From: Paenalcaligenes sp035302345
GTDB taxonomy: Bacteria > Pseudomonadota > Gammaproteobacteria > Burkholderiales > Burkholderiaceae_B
DNA: 59,030 bases
Assembly (NCBI GenBank): GCA_035302345.1
Contig: DATGSS010000050.1
Coordinates: 1-59,030 of the forward strand
Direction of reading: 5' to 3'
Position numbers and translations under genes: made by a program. Positions 51,596 to 59,030 of this stretch are shown here, one piece after another. The first letter of the stretch is position 1, and every line of letters starts with the position of its first letter. Under the pieces are notes generated by a model. The model made no database searches and had not been told where the DNA came from. It saw only the letters and a program-made list of their open reading frames with translations.

Positions 51596-52405
51596 TTAAT
51601 TAAAGCAAATTAGGTCTTCTTGGTTGCTTGAGTCGCCACGCAAATAAGCGTCTTGGCGCTGTTTAGCTAGGCATTGCCGGCGAATAAAATCAGCAACAAA
51701 CTCGTTGACTGGTTCATGGTGTAAACCATAGGGGGTATCCCACTGCACGATACCTCCTTGGTGCATGATCCCGATCTGGTCTGCAATAGCAAAAGCCTCG
51801 GCCTGATTATGAGTCACCAGCAAAGCAGTTACACCGGTTTCTTTGAGGATATCACGCACCTCGAATGCCAAACGTTCGCGAGTATCAACATCCAAGTTTG
51901 AAAAAGGCTCATCTAACAATAATAAAGACGGATTCGGTGCTAACGCCCGCGCCAATGCGACGCGTTGCTGTTGGCCACCGGATAATTCATGAGGATACTG
52001 CGTGGTTTTATCTGTCAGGCCAACTAGTTCCAGCATTTGATGTACACGCTCGCGCTGAAAAGAACGTGGATGGCGGCGTAAACCAAAGCTAATATTTTTT
52101 TCGACAGTCAGATGAGGAAATAGGGCGTAGTCTTGGAACATCATGCCTACGTGGCGCTCTTCGGGCTCTATCCAGTCATCAGTCGAGGACAGCACACGGT
52201 CTCCTAGCAGGATACGACCCGCTCTAACTGGTTCAAACCCAGCAATAGCTCTTAAAACCGTGGTTTTACCACATCCTGATGCACCTAATAAACAGCCAAT
52301 TTCGCCCCTGCTTAATGAAAGGCTGAGCTCATCAACCACAGTTTTGAGCCCAGTAGGCCCAGGATAAGCCAAATGAATCGAATCAATATGCAAAAAAGCA
52401 GACAT
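51596..52405 (-). CDS. fbpC: Ferric iron ABC transporter ATPase (FbpC-like)
   Basis: A 269-residue ABC ATPase. Walker A GASGCGKTTV, signature LSGGQQQRVALARALA, Walker B LLLLDEPFSNLD and the H-loop LLVTHNQ are clear. It powers the import of Fe3+ with the neighbouring membrane and binding proteins. It is the last gene of the operon fbpA-fbpB-fbpC, with 7 bases after fbpB. Specificity for iron comes from the binding protein. Confidence 0.92.
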   Translation of the reverse strand: MSAFLHIDSIHLAYPGPTGLKTVVDELSLSLSRGEIGCLLGASGCGKTTVLRAIAGFEPVRAGRILLGDRVLSSTDDWIEPEERHVGMMFQDYALFPHLTVEKNISFGLRRHPRSFQRERVHQMLELVGLTDKTTQYPHELSGGQQQRVALARALAPNPSLLLLDEPFSNLDVDTRERLAFEVRDILKETGVTALLVTHNQAEAFAIADQIGIMHQGGIVQWDTPYGLHHEPVNEFVADFIRRQCLAKQRQDAYLRGDSSNQEDLICFN

Positions 52406-52412
52406 GTCGCAC

Positions 52413-54158
52413 CTACTTGCGTAATCTAAGCTGTGTCCGTGCCAAAATAATGACGGGCAACAGGCCAGCCGCTACGATAGCCAAAGCGGCTATGGCACCT
52501 TCTTCATAAGTCCCACGTGACGCCTCAGCATACAACCAAGTCGCTAGGGTTTCAAAATTCATGGGCCGCAATAACAAAGTCGCTGGCAGTTCTTTCATGG
52601 CATCTACGAAAATCAATAATGCAGCCGCACCTAATGCAGGACGTAGCATAGGCAGGTGAATGCGCCTTAGTGTGCCTAGGGGTGTTTCACCAAGCAAGCG
52701 TGATGCTTGCTCAATAGAGGGGGGTATTCGACCTAGTCCCGCCTCGATACCTCCGGCTGATATGGCCAAAAATCGAATCATATAGGCTAACACCAAAGCG
52801 GTCATCGAACCCATCAGAAACAGTCGAGGTGCTGCATCGTGATAAATAAGGCCATGGAAAAATGAAAAGATCTGATCTGTAAAAACAAATAAGCTCAAAA
52901 GCCCAATAGCCAACACGGTACCAGGAATGGCGTAACCAATAGAGGCCAAACGCACTAATCCATTGCCAAACCTGTTCTTGTAGCCATAACCAACCGTGCG
53001 TGCGCACCAGGCGATGATAAGACCAGCAACAACCGTGAGCAAAGTAGCCGCCAAAGCAATACTCAGGGTATTCACTGCGCTACTAATGAGTTGCTGAGAA
53101 ACCTGCCCACTATAATGCAAATGCTTCCAGCTTTCATTAGCTAAATACACAGCCGGTGCTAAAAAACCAACGACTATAGGAAACCAACCCAGACCCATGG
53201 CAATCAATGCCTGCAGGCCATTGAGCTTGAGTGGCTGTATCGTCCGCGAACGTTGATTTTGGTTGTATCCCTGACGGCGACGACCATAGCGCTCGATCAT
53301 GATTAGTGCAGCTACTAGCACAAACATTGCTAATGCTATTTGTGCTGCGCCAGCCAGATCAGAACGCGTCACCCAGGTGGTATAAATCGACACCGTTAGG
53401 GTTTGCACCCCTAAAAATTCAGCAGCACCAATATCATTTAGTGTCTCTAACAGTGCCAAACTCACACCCACAGCTACGGCGGGGCGGGCCATCGGCAAAA
53501 TCACCCGGTAAAATGCAGAAAACCGTGATTCACCTAATACGCGTGCCGCCTCAAAGAGATTGCTACTTTGGGTGGCAAACATGGCGCGGGTGGTTAAATA
53601 GACGTAGGGATAAAGCACAAAGCCCAATAATACTGTCGCGCCAAATAATGAGCGTATATCAGGTAAGCGAAATTGGCGTGGACTGCTATAACCTAATAAT
53701 TCGCGAATAAACGATTGCACAGGCCCTATGGGGTGCAGTATGTCTAAATAGGCAAAGGCAACAATATAAGTTGGTACCGCCAGAGGCAACAAAAGCGCCC
53801 ATACCAAAAGCCGTCGGGTAGGAAAATCATAAGCAGTAATCAACCAAGCACTGCCGACACCCAGTGCCGTGACTAACACACCTACACCAGCTAGCAATAT
53901 CACCGTATTAGCAAAAGAAACTGGTAAAACGTGGTTTAGTAAATGCTGCCAATGCTGGGTGGATCCTTGGACTGCATGCCCAAACAACACGACCAAAGGT
54001 GCAAGCACTACCGCAACAATAAGCACCGAGGCAATAAGCCAGCCCCGGCCAGCAACGCGCAGGGGCTGAGTTAATGATTTAAGAAAAGAAGTGTTAGGCG
54101 TTGGCTGCGCAGTCGGGCGATGACCATTTTGCGCAGCCAACTGGTTTTTATTTATCAA
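52413..54158 (-). CDS. fbpB: Ferric iron ABC transporter permease (FbpB-like, fused double unit)
   Basis: A 581-residue permease with two homologous halves, each with about six membrane helices and its own EAA loop: AARVLGESRFSAFYRVILPMARPA in the first and ASRLLGETPLGTLRRIHLPMLRPA in the second. This doubled form is the rule for FbpB/SfuB. It forms the channel for Fe3+ in the inner membrane. It is 20 bases after fbpA and 7 before fbpC. Confidence 0.93.
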   Translation of the reverse strand: MINKNQLAAQNGHRPTAQPTPNTSFLKSLTQPLRVAGRGWLIASVLIVAVVLAPLVVLFGHAVQGSTQHWQHLLNHVLPVSFANTVILLAGVGVLVTALGVGSAWLITAYDFPTRRLLVWALLLPLAVPTYIVAFAYLDILHPIGPVQSFIRELLGYSSPRQFRLPDIRSLFGATVLLGFVLYPYVYLTTRAMFATQSSNLFEAARVLGESRFSAFYRVILPMARPAVAVGVSLALLETLNDIGAAEFLGVQTLTVSIYTTWVTRSDLAGAAQIALAMFVLVAALIMIERYGRRRQGYNQNQRSRTIQPLKLNGLQALIAMGLGWFPIVVGFLAPAVYLANESWKHLHYSGQVSQQLISSAVNTLSIALAATLLTVVAGLIIAWCARTVGYGYKNRFGNGLVRLASIGYAIPGTVLAIGLLSLFVFTDQIFSFFHGLIYHDAAPRLFLMGSMTALVLAYMIRFLAISAGGIEAGLGRIPPSIEQASRLLGETPLGTLRRIHLPMLRPALGAAALLIFVDAMKELPATLLLRPMNFETLATWLYAEASRGTYEEGAIAALAIVAAGLLPVIILARTQLRLRK

Positions 54159-54178
54159 TGCGAAACATTTAATACTGA

Positions 54179-55219
54179 TTAATTATTAAAACCAACCTTG
54201 TCGACGAGTTCGCTAGCCTGTTTACGGTGTTTGGCAATTTCTGTTAGTGCGAGATCATCAGCGACGAGCTCTCCGAAACTGGCTACCACAGGGTCTAGCT
54301 CGACACCTTTTTTAACAGGATATTCATAGTTTGCTTTAGCGTACATGCTTTGGGCATCATCGGTGACCAAATACTCGAGGAGCGCTATGGCATTATCTTT
54401 GTTAGGCGCGTGTTTGGCAACTGCGGCACCTGTAATGTTGACATGTGTGCCAGCATTTTCACTGTTGGCAAAGGTGGGCCGTACGACTTTAATGGCCTCG
54501 CCCCAGGCATATGAGTCTGAGCCAGGCTCGGCATTTTTCATACGGCCTACATAATAAGCATTGGCAATTCCAACATCACAAATCCCACCCAGGATATCAC
54601 GGGCTACATCGCGATCTCCTCCGGCTGCTTTGCGACCTAGGTTTGCTTTGACACCACGCAACCATTCTTCGGTGGCTTCAGCACCATTATGTGCAATCAT
54701 GGCTGCTATTAAAGCTGTGTTGTAGGGGTGCTGCCCGGAACGAATGCAGACCTTGCCCTTCCACTTGGGATCAGCAAACTCTTCGTAAGTGATTTCATCT
54801 ACATCGATTTCATCGGCCACATAGGCGACACGGTCACGCAGCGAAAGAGTAAACCAGTTATTGTCCTCGCCACGCAAATGAGCGGGGATTACCTGAGTGA
54901 GCGCATCGGAATCTATAGGCTGGGTCACGTCGGCTTCGACCAAATCCAATAAATTACCGATATCTACGGTCATTAATACGTCAGCAGGGGACTGCGCACC
55001 TTCACTCTTGATGCGTTCAATTAGACCGTCTTTGACAAAAACGGTGTTGACATCAATCCCGGTCTCTTGGGTAAAGGACTCTAACAGGGGAGTAATCAAT
55101 TGAGGTTCGCGTGTGGTGTATAAATTCACCTCATCCGCAGCTAACGCTGGAGCGGCGACACTGCTAGCTGCAAGCGCTAAAGCACCCAGGAAATGGCCCG
55201 ACCGAGTGATAGATTTCAT
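54179..55219 (-). CDS. fbpA: Ferric iron-binding periplasmic protein (FbpA-like)
   Basis: A 346-residue periplasmic protein with a signal peptide (cleavage near APALAADE). VNLYTTREPQLI begins the mature part. GICDVGIANAYYVGRMKNA holds the paired tyrosines that bind ferric iron. It is first of fbpA-fbpB-fbpC. I looked for a Fur-type box upstream and saw none with a good match, which is unusual for such an operon. Confidence 0.93.
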   Translation of the reverse strand: MKSITRSGHFLGALALAASSVAAPALAADEVNLYTTREPQLITPLLESFTQETGIDVNTVFVKDGLIERIKSEGAQSPADVLMTVDIGNLLDLVEADVTQPIDSDALTQVIPAHLRGEDNNWFTLSLRDRVAYVADEIDVDEITYEEFADPKWKGKVCIRSGQHPYNTALIAAMIAHNGAEATEEWLRGVKANLGRKAAGGDRDVARDILGGICDVGIANAYYVGRMKNAEPGSDSYAWGEAIKVVRPTFANSENAGTHVNITGAAVAKHAPNKDNAIALLEYLVTDDAQSMYAKANYEYPVKKGVELDPVVASFGELVADDLALTEIAKHRKQASELVDKVGFNN

Positions 55220-55690
55220 AAAGACTCCATAGGTAATACAAAAAGATAACGGCTTTACTAATAAAGGTTCATATCAATTTTTGAACGCACTATTGTCAAA
55301 GCCTAGGTGGAAAAGCCTAAATGCAAATGAAAACAATTCCTATCTACGCCAAACAATACCAAAGTAAATTCTGTCTTGCAACTGGAATTTTTGTATTGCC
55401 CCGAATGCGCTGTGTAAGCAGTGTGGGATCTACTTAAATCATGATCCAAAGCAAAGAAAATTAACAAAGTGCTCTGTTAATGTGTGGTATGGAACTAAAC
55501 GTTAATCATCCAATCAAACACTCTGTGTAGGCAAGTACTGTTTCAAAACTAAGAATCCCTTTACTTTGCACAGTGCTAGGGGTTACCCTAGGTTTGGGTT
55601 AAACTCATATATGTTTTAGGTGTTTCATTCTAAATGAATCACGGCGTTTTATAATCATCTCACCACTGTTAACTGCATTGTTAGAAACTC
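55220..55690. other. 470-base gap between fbpA and fpr
   Basis: No gene is visible in either strand. It should hold both divergent promoters. Two palindromes stand out, both near fpr: CTAGGG-GTTA-CCCTAG at 55576-55591 and TTCATT-CTA-AATGAA at 55624-55638. The half nearer fbpA shows nothing I can name. Confidence 0.55.
55576..55638. promoter_or_regulatory. Two palindromes upstream of fpr
   Basis: CTAGGG-GTTA-CCCTAG (55576-55591) is a perfect 6-4-6 dyad. TTCATT-CTA-AATGAA (55624-55638) is a perfect 6-3-6 dyad. Both lie 50 to 115 bases before the fpr start and could be operators for a redox or iron regulator, but neither matches a motif I can name. Confidence 0.45.
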
Positions 55691-56467
55691 ATGGCTGCAT
55701 ATAATACCGAACGCGTTTTGAGTGTTCATCACTGGAACGATTCCCTTTTTTCTTTTACTACTACTCGCGACCAGAGTTTGCGCTTTGATAATGGCCACTT
55801 TGTCATGCTTGGCCTCGAAATCGAGGGCAAACCCCTCATGCGTGCCTATAGCATGGTCAGTGCTAACTACGAAGAAAACCTCGAGTTTTTAAGCATCAAG
55901 GTGCCAGACGGTCCGTTGACATCACGTCTGCAACACATCCAAGAGGGCGACACCGTTTTAGTTAGCCGCAAGCCTGTGGGCACATTAGTGGCTGATGATC
56001 TGCGTCCAGGTCGCAATTTATATTTACTCGGCACTGGCACGGGGATCGCACCATTTATGAGCATCATCAAAGATCCCGAGATCTATGACCGCTTTGAGCA
56101 TGTTGTTTTGGTGCACGGTGTGCGGTTTGTAAACGAGTTAGCGTATCACGACTATATTCTCAATGAGCTGCCCAATAACGAGTTTTTTGGCGAAATGGTC
56201 AGTGGAAAACTGATTTATTTCCCAACGGTAACTCGCGAACCATTCCGCAACGAAGGGCGCATTACGGCCTGGCTAAATTCTAACGAGTTGTTCAGCAAAA
56301 TTGGCTTGCCCGAGATGGATCCCGAGCACGATCGCGCAATGATCTGTGGTAGCCCATCAATGCTAAAAGACTTAACTGAATGTTTAGATAACCGTGGCTT
56401 CGAGATTTCCCCTGGGCTAGGGCAGTTGGGTGATTATGTAATCGAACGCGCATTTGTTGAAAGATAA
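55691..56467 (+). CDS. fpr: Ferredoxin-NADP reductase
   Basis: A 258-residue flavoprotein. LMRAYSMVSA binds FAD (RxYS), GTGTGIAPFMSI binds NADPH, and the C-terminal YVIERAFVER is typical of the bacterial subclass II enzymes. It passes electrons between NADPH and ferredoxin or flavodoxin, which supports iron-sulphur repair and oxidative-stress defence. It has no co-transcribed neighbour. A long imperfect hairpin with a T-run follows. Confidence 0.94.
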   Translation: MAAYNTERVLSVHHWNDSLFSFTTTRDQSLRFDNGHFVMLGLEIEGKPLMRAYSMVSANYEENLEFLSIKVPDGPLTSRLQHIQEGDTVLVSRKPVGTLVADDLRPGRNLYLLGTGTGIAPFMSIIKDPEIYDRFEHVVLVHGVRFVNELAYHDYILNELPNNEFFGEMVSGKLIYFPTVTREPFRNEGRITAWLNSNELFSKIGLPEMDPEHDRAMICGSPSMLKDLTECLDNRGFEISPGLGQLGDYVIERAFVER

Positions 56468-56486
56468 AAGCCCACCTGATCCATTA

Positions 56487-56558
56487 TAAAAAGCAGGTTT
56501 GAGTCAAAGATGGTTTTAATGGTTAAAAACCCCATCTGCTGACTGCCTGCTTTTTTTG
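56487..56558 (+). terminator. Long imperfect terminator after fpr
   Basis: AAAAAGCAGG pairs with CCTGCTTTTTTT, and inside AGTCA pairs with TGACT and AGATGG with CCATCT, giving one long hairpin ending in a T-run. It may serve both fpr and the convergent cpdA. Confidence 0.75.
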
Positions 56559-56567
56559 TTTTTATTA

Positions 56568-57392
56568 TTAATAGCCAGCGCTATTTAACTGTGGTTTGAT
56601 GTTCAAATTGGGAACACGCACTATATGGGTATTGATAGCACCCTGAGCACCTAATTCGATCACTCTATAGCCAGGTGGTTGAGTATCTAATTCAAATCGT
56701 TGGCTGTGTGGGGCAAACTGCAAGCATGTCGCCGGGCAAGCCAAGAGTTTTAATTGACGTCTTTCCCGTCCTAATGCCCACACACTATCCATTTCCTGAT
56801 GAACATGCCCCCATATCAATCCACGAATAGATGGATGACGTTCGCAAATAGATAATAATTGCGTTGCATTAGAAACCATCATGGGATCTAGCCAAGTACT
56901 GCCCATGGGTACTGGATTGTGATGCATGGCTGCCAAAACATTCTGGCCTTTGGTAGCTGCTTTTTTTAGCAGCTGCAACTGGGCATCTTCGAGATACCCC
57001 TCATTAGTTCCGGCCACATGCGTATCCAAACAAACAATTAGCCAATCACTCACGCTGTAGATGGGGGCCATCTGTGCTGACAAGACCTGCTGCATAGTTG
57101 GCAAGTGGTCGTGATTACCTGGGAGGTAAATAACTGGCCTTTTGAGGGGCGCCAATAGCTGCTGCGCATGCTCATAACTCAGCACACTACCATCTTGAGA
57201 AATATCCCCACTGGCTAAAATGAGGTCAAAAGTGTCTTCATGAGCCTCGATATACCTCACAACATCCTGTAAAGCATTAAAAGTGTTAACCCCCAATAGC
57301 TCTGCACTTGGTTTAGAAAACAAGTGAAAGTCAGAAATTTGGAGTATTCGTACGTCAAATTGAGCAGTTTGGGAGGTTTTATCTGTAGACAT
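56568..57392 (-). CDS. cpdA: 3',5'-cyclic-AMP phosphodiesterase-like metallophosphoesterase (CpdA)
   Basis: A 274-residue calcineurin-type phosphoesterase. The metal ligands appear in order: ISDFHLF, LASGDISQDG, YLPGNHDHLP, AAMHHNPVPMGS and IWGHVHQEMDS. The set and length match CpdA (class III cAMP phosphodiesterases). It would lower cAMP in the cytoplasm; other phosphodiester substrates are possible. The N-terminal 12 residues are hydrophilic. It is divergent from the outer-membrane protein gene. Confidence 0.87.
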   Translation of the reverse strand: MSTDKTSQTAQFDVRILQISDFHLFSKPSAELLGVNTFNALQDVVRYIEAHEDTFDLILASGDISQDGSVLSYEHAQQLLAPLKRPVIYLPGNHDHLPTMQQVLSAQMAPIYSVSDWLIVCLDTHVAGTNEGYLEDAQLQLLKKAATKGQNVLAAMHHNPVPMGSTWLDPMMVSNATQLLSICERHPSIRGLIWGHVHQEMDSVWALGRERRQLKLLACPATCLQFAPHSQRFELDTQPPGYRVIELGAQGAINTHIVRVPNLNIKPQLNSAGY

Positions 57393-57529
57393 GATAGGGT
57401 TTAACTTAATGTTTATGTGGTATTAAGTGCTCTACAATTTTGTTACTGTCTAAGATAACAAAAAAAGCGCTATCAATATGTAACTGATGTATCGATAATT
57501 AAGCAGCACTTGTAAATGGAACATCACCC

Positions 57530-58858
57530 ATGCACATAAAAACGAAAAGGTTGATGCCACTGAGGCGTTTATTACCCTTGACTGCACTGTTGGTACTAGC
57601 GCCTGTTGGTTGGGCCATGGCACAGACCGCACCAGGTTTAAACGAACTATTGGCCCAAGAGGGGGCACGCGCTGGCACGCCAGCCTATGACCTAGAGCTT
57701 GGCAAGGCTGCATTACACGCCGATGAGCCCACGATAGCACTCATGGCCTTCGAGCGCTGTTTGGCAGTACGCCCATCTGATGAGCATTGTCGACTGGGTT
57801 TGGCACATGCTTATATTATGCTTGGTGAAAGACAAAGCGCTAAAACAGAGTTGCGGTACTTACAAAGGGAGCAGCAGTCAGAGGAAATACAAAATTCAAT
57901 CGCGCATTATCTAAATATCCTGAGTCAAAGCGAGGCCCAAAGCGAGGTTGCGCGCTTATCCTCATATATACAGGTGGGCATCGGCTATGACAGCAACATA
58001 AATAGTGCTGCCGATCTATCTGAAATTGCTCTGCCGGGTGCAGGGGATATAGTTTATTTATTGCCTAAAGAGCACCAGCGCACCAAAAGTGCAGTAATGA
58101 CTGCACGCTATCATATTCGTTATTCCACCCCGATCAGCGATAACTGGCGTTTGACTGCGCAGGGTAATATCGCTGCACGCGGTAATTTTAAAACTTCCCG
58201 TTACAACACGTTGGTCAGTGATGTCAGCGTGGGTTTAGTACGTAGCGTTGATCGCCACCAATTTTCCACACGCCTCAAACTACAAAACTATCGCCTGCGC
58301 AATAGGAATTTTAGAAATATGGGCACGCTCATTGGTCAATATGCTTATAGTGTGAACTCAACGACCGAGCTCAGCATATTTGGTCAAGCCAGCAAACTTA
58401 ACTATTCCAGTAGCCGATATGCCCAAAATAACAGTCAACGCAATGCCCATCGCTATGTAGGGGGTGTCAGCGTTCTAAAGGGTTTTGCTAATAAGCGTGC
58501 ATTGGCCTATACCACACTATATGGGGGTGCCCATCGTAAAAGCAAAAGCCATGCCCCAACGCATATCAACCATAACCTGGCTGGATTACGTATCGGCGGG
58601 ATGTATTTACTGACCCCTCGGTTTCAAATTGAGGGTGGGGTTGCTGTGGAAAGACGTCGTTTCAAAGATCACCACCCCAGTTTTAATAAACGGCGCAAAG
58701 ACACCTTTTACGACGCTTATTTAGGGGCTATTTACGCGATTAATCGCAAACTCACGTTGCGTCCTCAGTATCAGTTTTATCGCAATCATTCAAACTTGGC
58801 CTTGGGCCGTTACAAGCGCCATATCTTTATGCTCAATTTACGCTATGACTTACTTTAG
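57530..58858 (+). CDS. Outer-membrane protein with TPR repeats and beta-barrel
   Basis: A 442-residue protein. The signal peptide ends near GWAMAQT. A TPR-like helical region follows (AFERCLAVRPSDEHCRLGLAHAY, LGERQSAKTELRYLQ). From about residue 145 the protein is beta-strand-rich: YIQVGIGYDSNINSA begins a series of alternating strands, ending in a typical outer-membrane C-terminus (MLNLRYDLL). The pattern is like the Slam/TPR-barrel proteins that help export surface proteins. The next gene starts 14 bases before its stop. Confidence 0.7.
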   Translation: MHIKTKRLMPLRRLLPLTALLVLAPVGWAMAQTAPGLNELLAQEGARAGTPAYDLELGKAALHADEPTIALMAFERCLAVRPSDEHCRLGLAHAYIMLGERQSAKTELRYLQREQQSEEIQNSIAHYLNILSQSEAQSEVARLSSYIQVGIGYDSNINSAADLSEIALPGAGDIVYLLPKEHQRTKSAVMTARYHIRYSTPISDNWRLTAQGNIAARGNFKTSRYNTLVSDVSVGLVRSVDRHQFSTRLKLQNYRLRNRNFRNMGTLIGQYAYSVNSTTELSIFGQASKLNYSSSRYAQNNSQRNAHRYVGGVSVLKGFANKRALAYTTLYGGAHRKSKSHAPTHINHNLAGLRIGGMYLLTPRFQIEGGVAVERRRFKDHHPSFNKRRKDTFYDAYLGAIYAINRKLTLRPQYQFYRNHSNLALGRYKRHIFMLNLRYDLL

Positions 58859-59030
58859 ACTGATATCCGCCCAAGCCCTGGGTGCAATGGCGCTGCTACT
58901 GGGCAGCCCCCAAGCCTGGGCACAAGAGGCCGCTACCACATTATTTGTCCAAGGGCGGGTGACTGCAGAATCCACACAACATGGACATCGGGATTTGGCC
59001 AAAGCCGATCCTGTTTTTAATTCAGACAGG
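58845..59030 (+). CDS. FecR-like secreted protein (cut by window end)
   Basis: The ATG at 58845 overlaps the end of the previous gene. Only the first 62 residues are in the window. A signal peptide ends near QAWAQ and the mature part, LFVQGRVTAES then RDLAKADPVF, resembles the start of FecR-domain proteins that sit next to TPR-barrel genes in surface-adhesin loci. Overlap shows translational coupling. The rest lies beyond the window. Confidence 0.6.
   Translation, partial: MTYFRLISAQALGAMALLLGSPQAWAQEAATTLFVQGRVTAESTQHGHRDLAKADPVFNSDR

Overview
The window looks like the chromosome of a beta-proteobacterium of the Burkholderiales, most likely a lower-GC member of the Alcaligenaceae. This is inferred from gene content and protein style: a DctPQM TRAP system, ubiUVT, metF / metR-metE, yicC with rph-rdgB-hemW, CynX-type and YbfB-type MFS carriers, a 4-hydroxyphenylpyruvate dioxygenase with its own TetR regulator, and an FbpABC iron transporter. 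I cannot name the species. Almost all of the DNA is tightly packed housekeeping and nutrient-handling genes. I see one tRNA, no rRNA, no CRISPR array, no insertion sequence and no prophage.

Left part (1-21 kb): decayed remnants of an OpuC/OsmX-type osmoprotectant ABC operon; lrgAB; a TRAP transporter operon (dctP-dctQ-dctM) followed by a sirtuin; rluE convergent with a SirB2-like gene; a Lpd-like flavoprotein; a small cysteine-repeat secreted protein; a DOPA-dioxygenase-like gene with a hydroxypyruvate-isomerase-like gene; two MFS carriers; a phospholipase-D lipoprotein; a DUF3108 protein; PsiE; an isolated HNH-nuclease plus methyltransferase pair; a carboxymuconolactone-decarboxylase-like protein and a catalase that share a terminator; and a membrane-anchored NUC1 endonuclease.

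Middle part (21-40 kb): an SLC13 permease pseudogene; ubiU-ubiV-ubiT (oxygen-independent ubiquinone hydroxylation) behind a near-ideal class II FNR promoter; pirin; an isoprenylcysteine-methyltransferase-like protein; tRNA-Pro(GGG); DUF445; a K+ uptake operon (ktrA-trkH) ending in an ExoX-like exonuclease; a PBP7-type endopeptidase; a motA-motB pair with a small secreted protein resembling FlhE; and a TPP riboswitch controlling an SDR and an FMN monooxygenase instead of a classical thiamine gene.

Right part (38-59 kb): mgtE with a long 5' leader that contains a 17-residue acidic/proline ORF and mutually exclusive hairpins (the most interesting signal here); methionine genes metF, metR and metE with MetR-like sites; yicC divergent from rph-rdgB-hemW; glnA; a TetR regulator with a perfect 12-5-12 operator before hppD; fbpABC; ferredoxin-NADP reductase; a CpdA-like phosphodiesterase; and a TPR/beta-barrel outer-membrane protein overlapping a FecR-like gene that runs off the end of the window.

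How the genes work together: MetF makes the methyl donor that MetE uses, and MetR probably controls metE. UbiUVT supplies ubiquinone when oxygen is low, matching the FNR site. HppD consumes a tyrosine-derived keto acid under a local repressor. KtrA and TrkH form one K+ uptake unit. FbpABC imports ferric iron. The coding starts below were moved to the codon with the best ribosome-binding site or family fit where the longest frame was unlikely.
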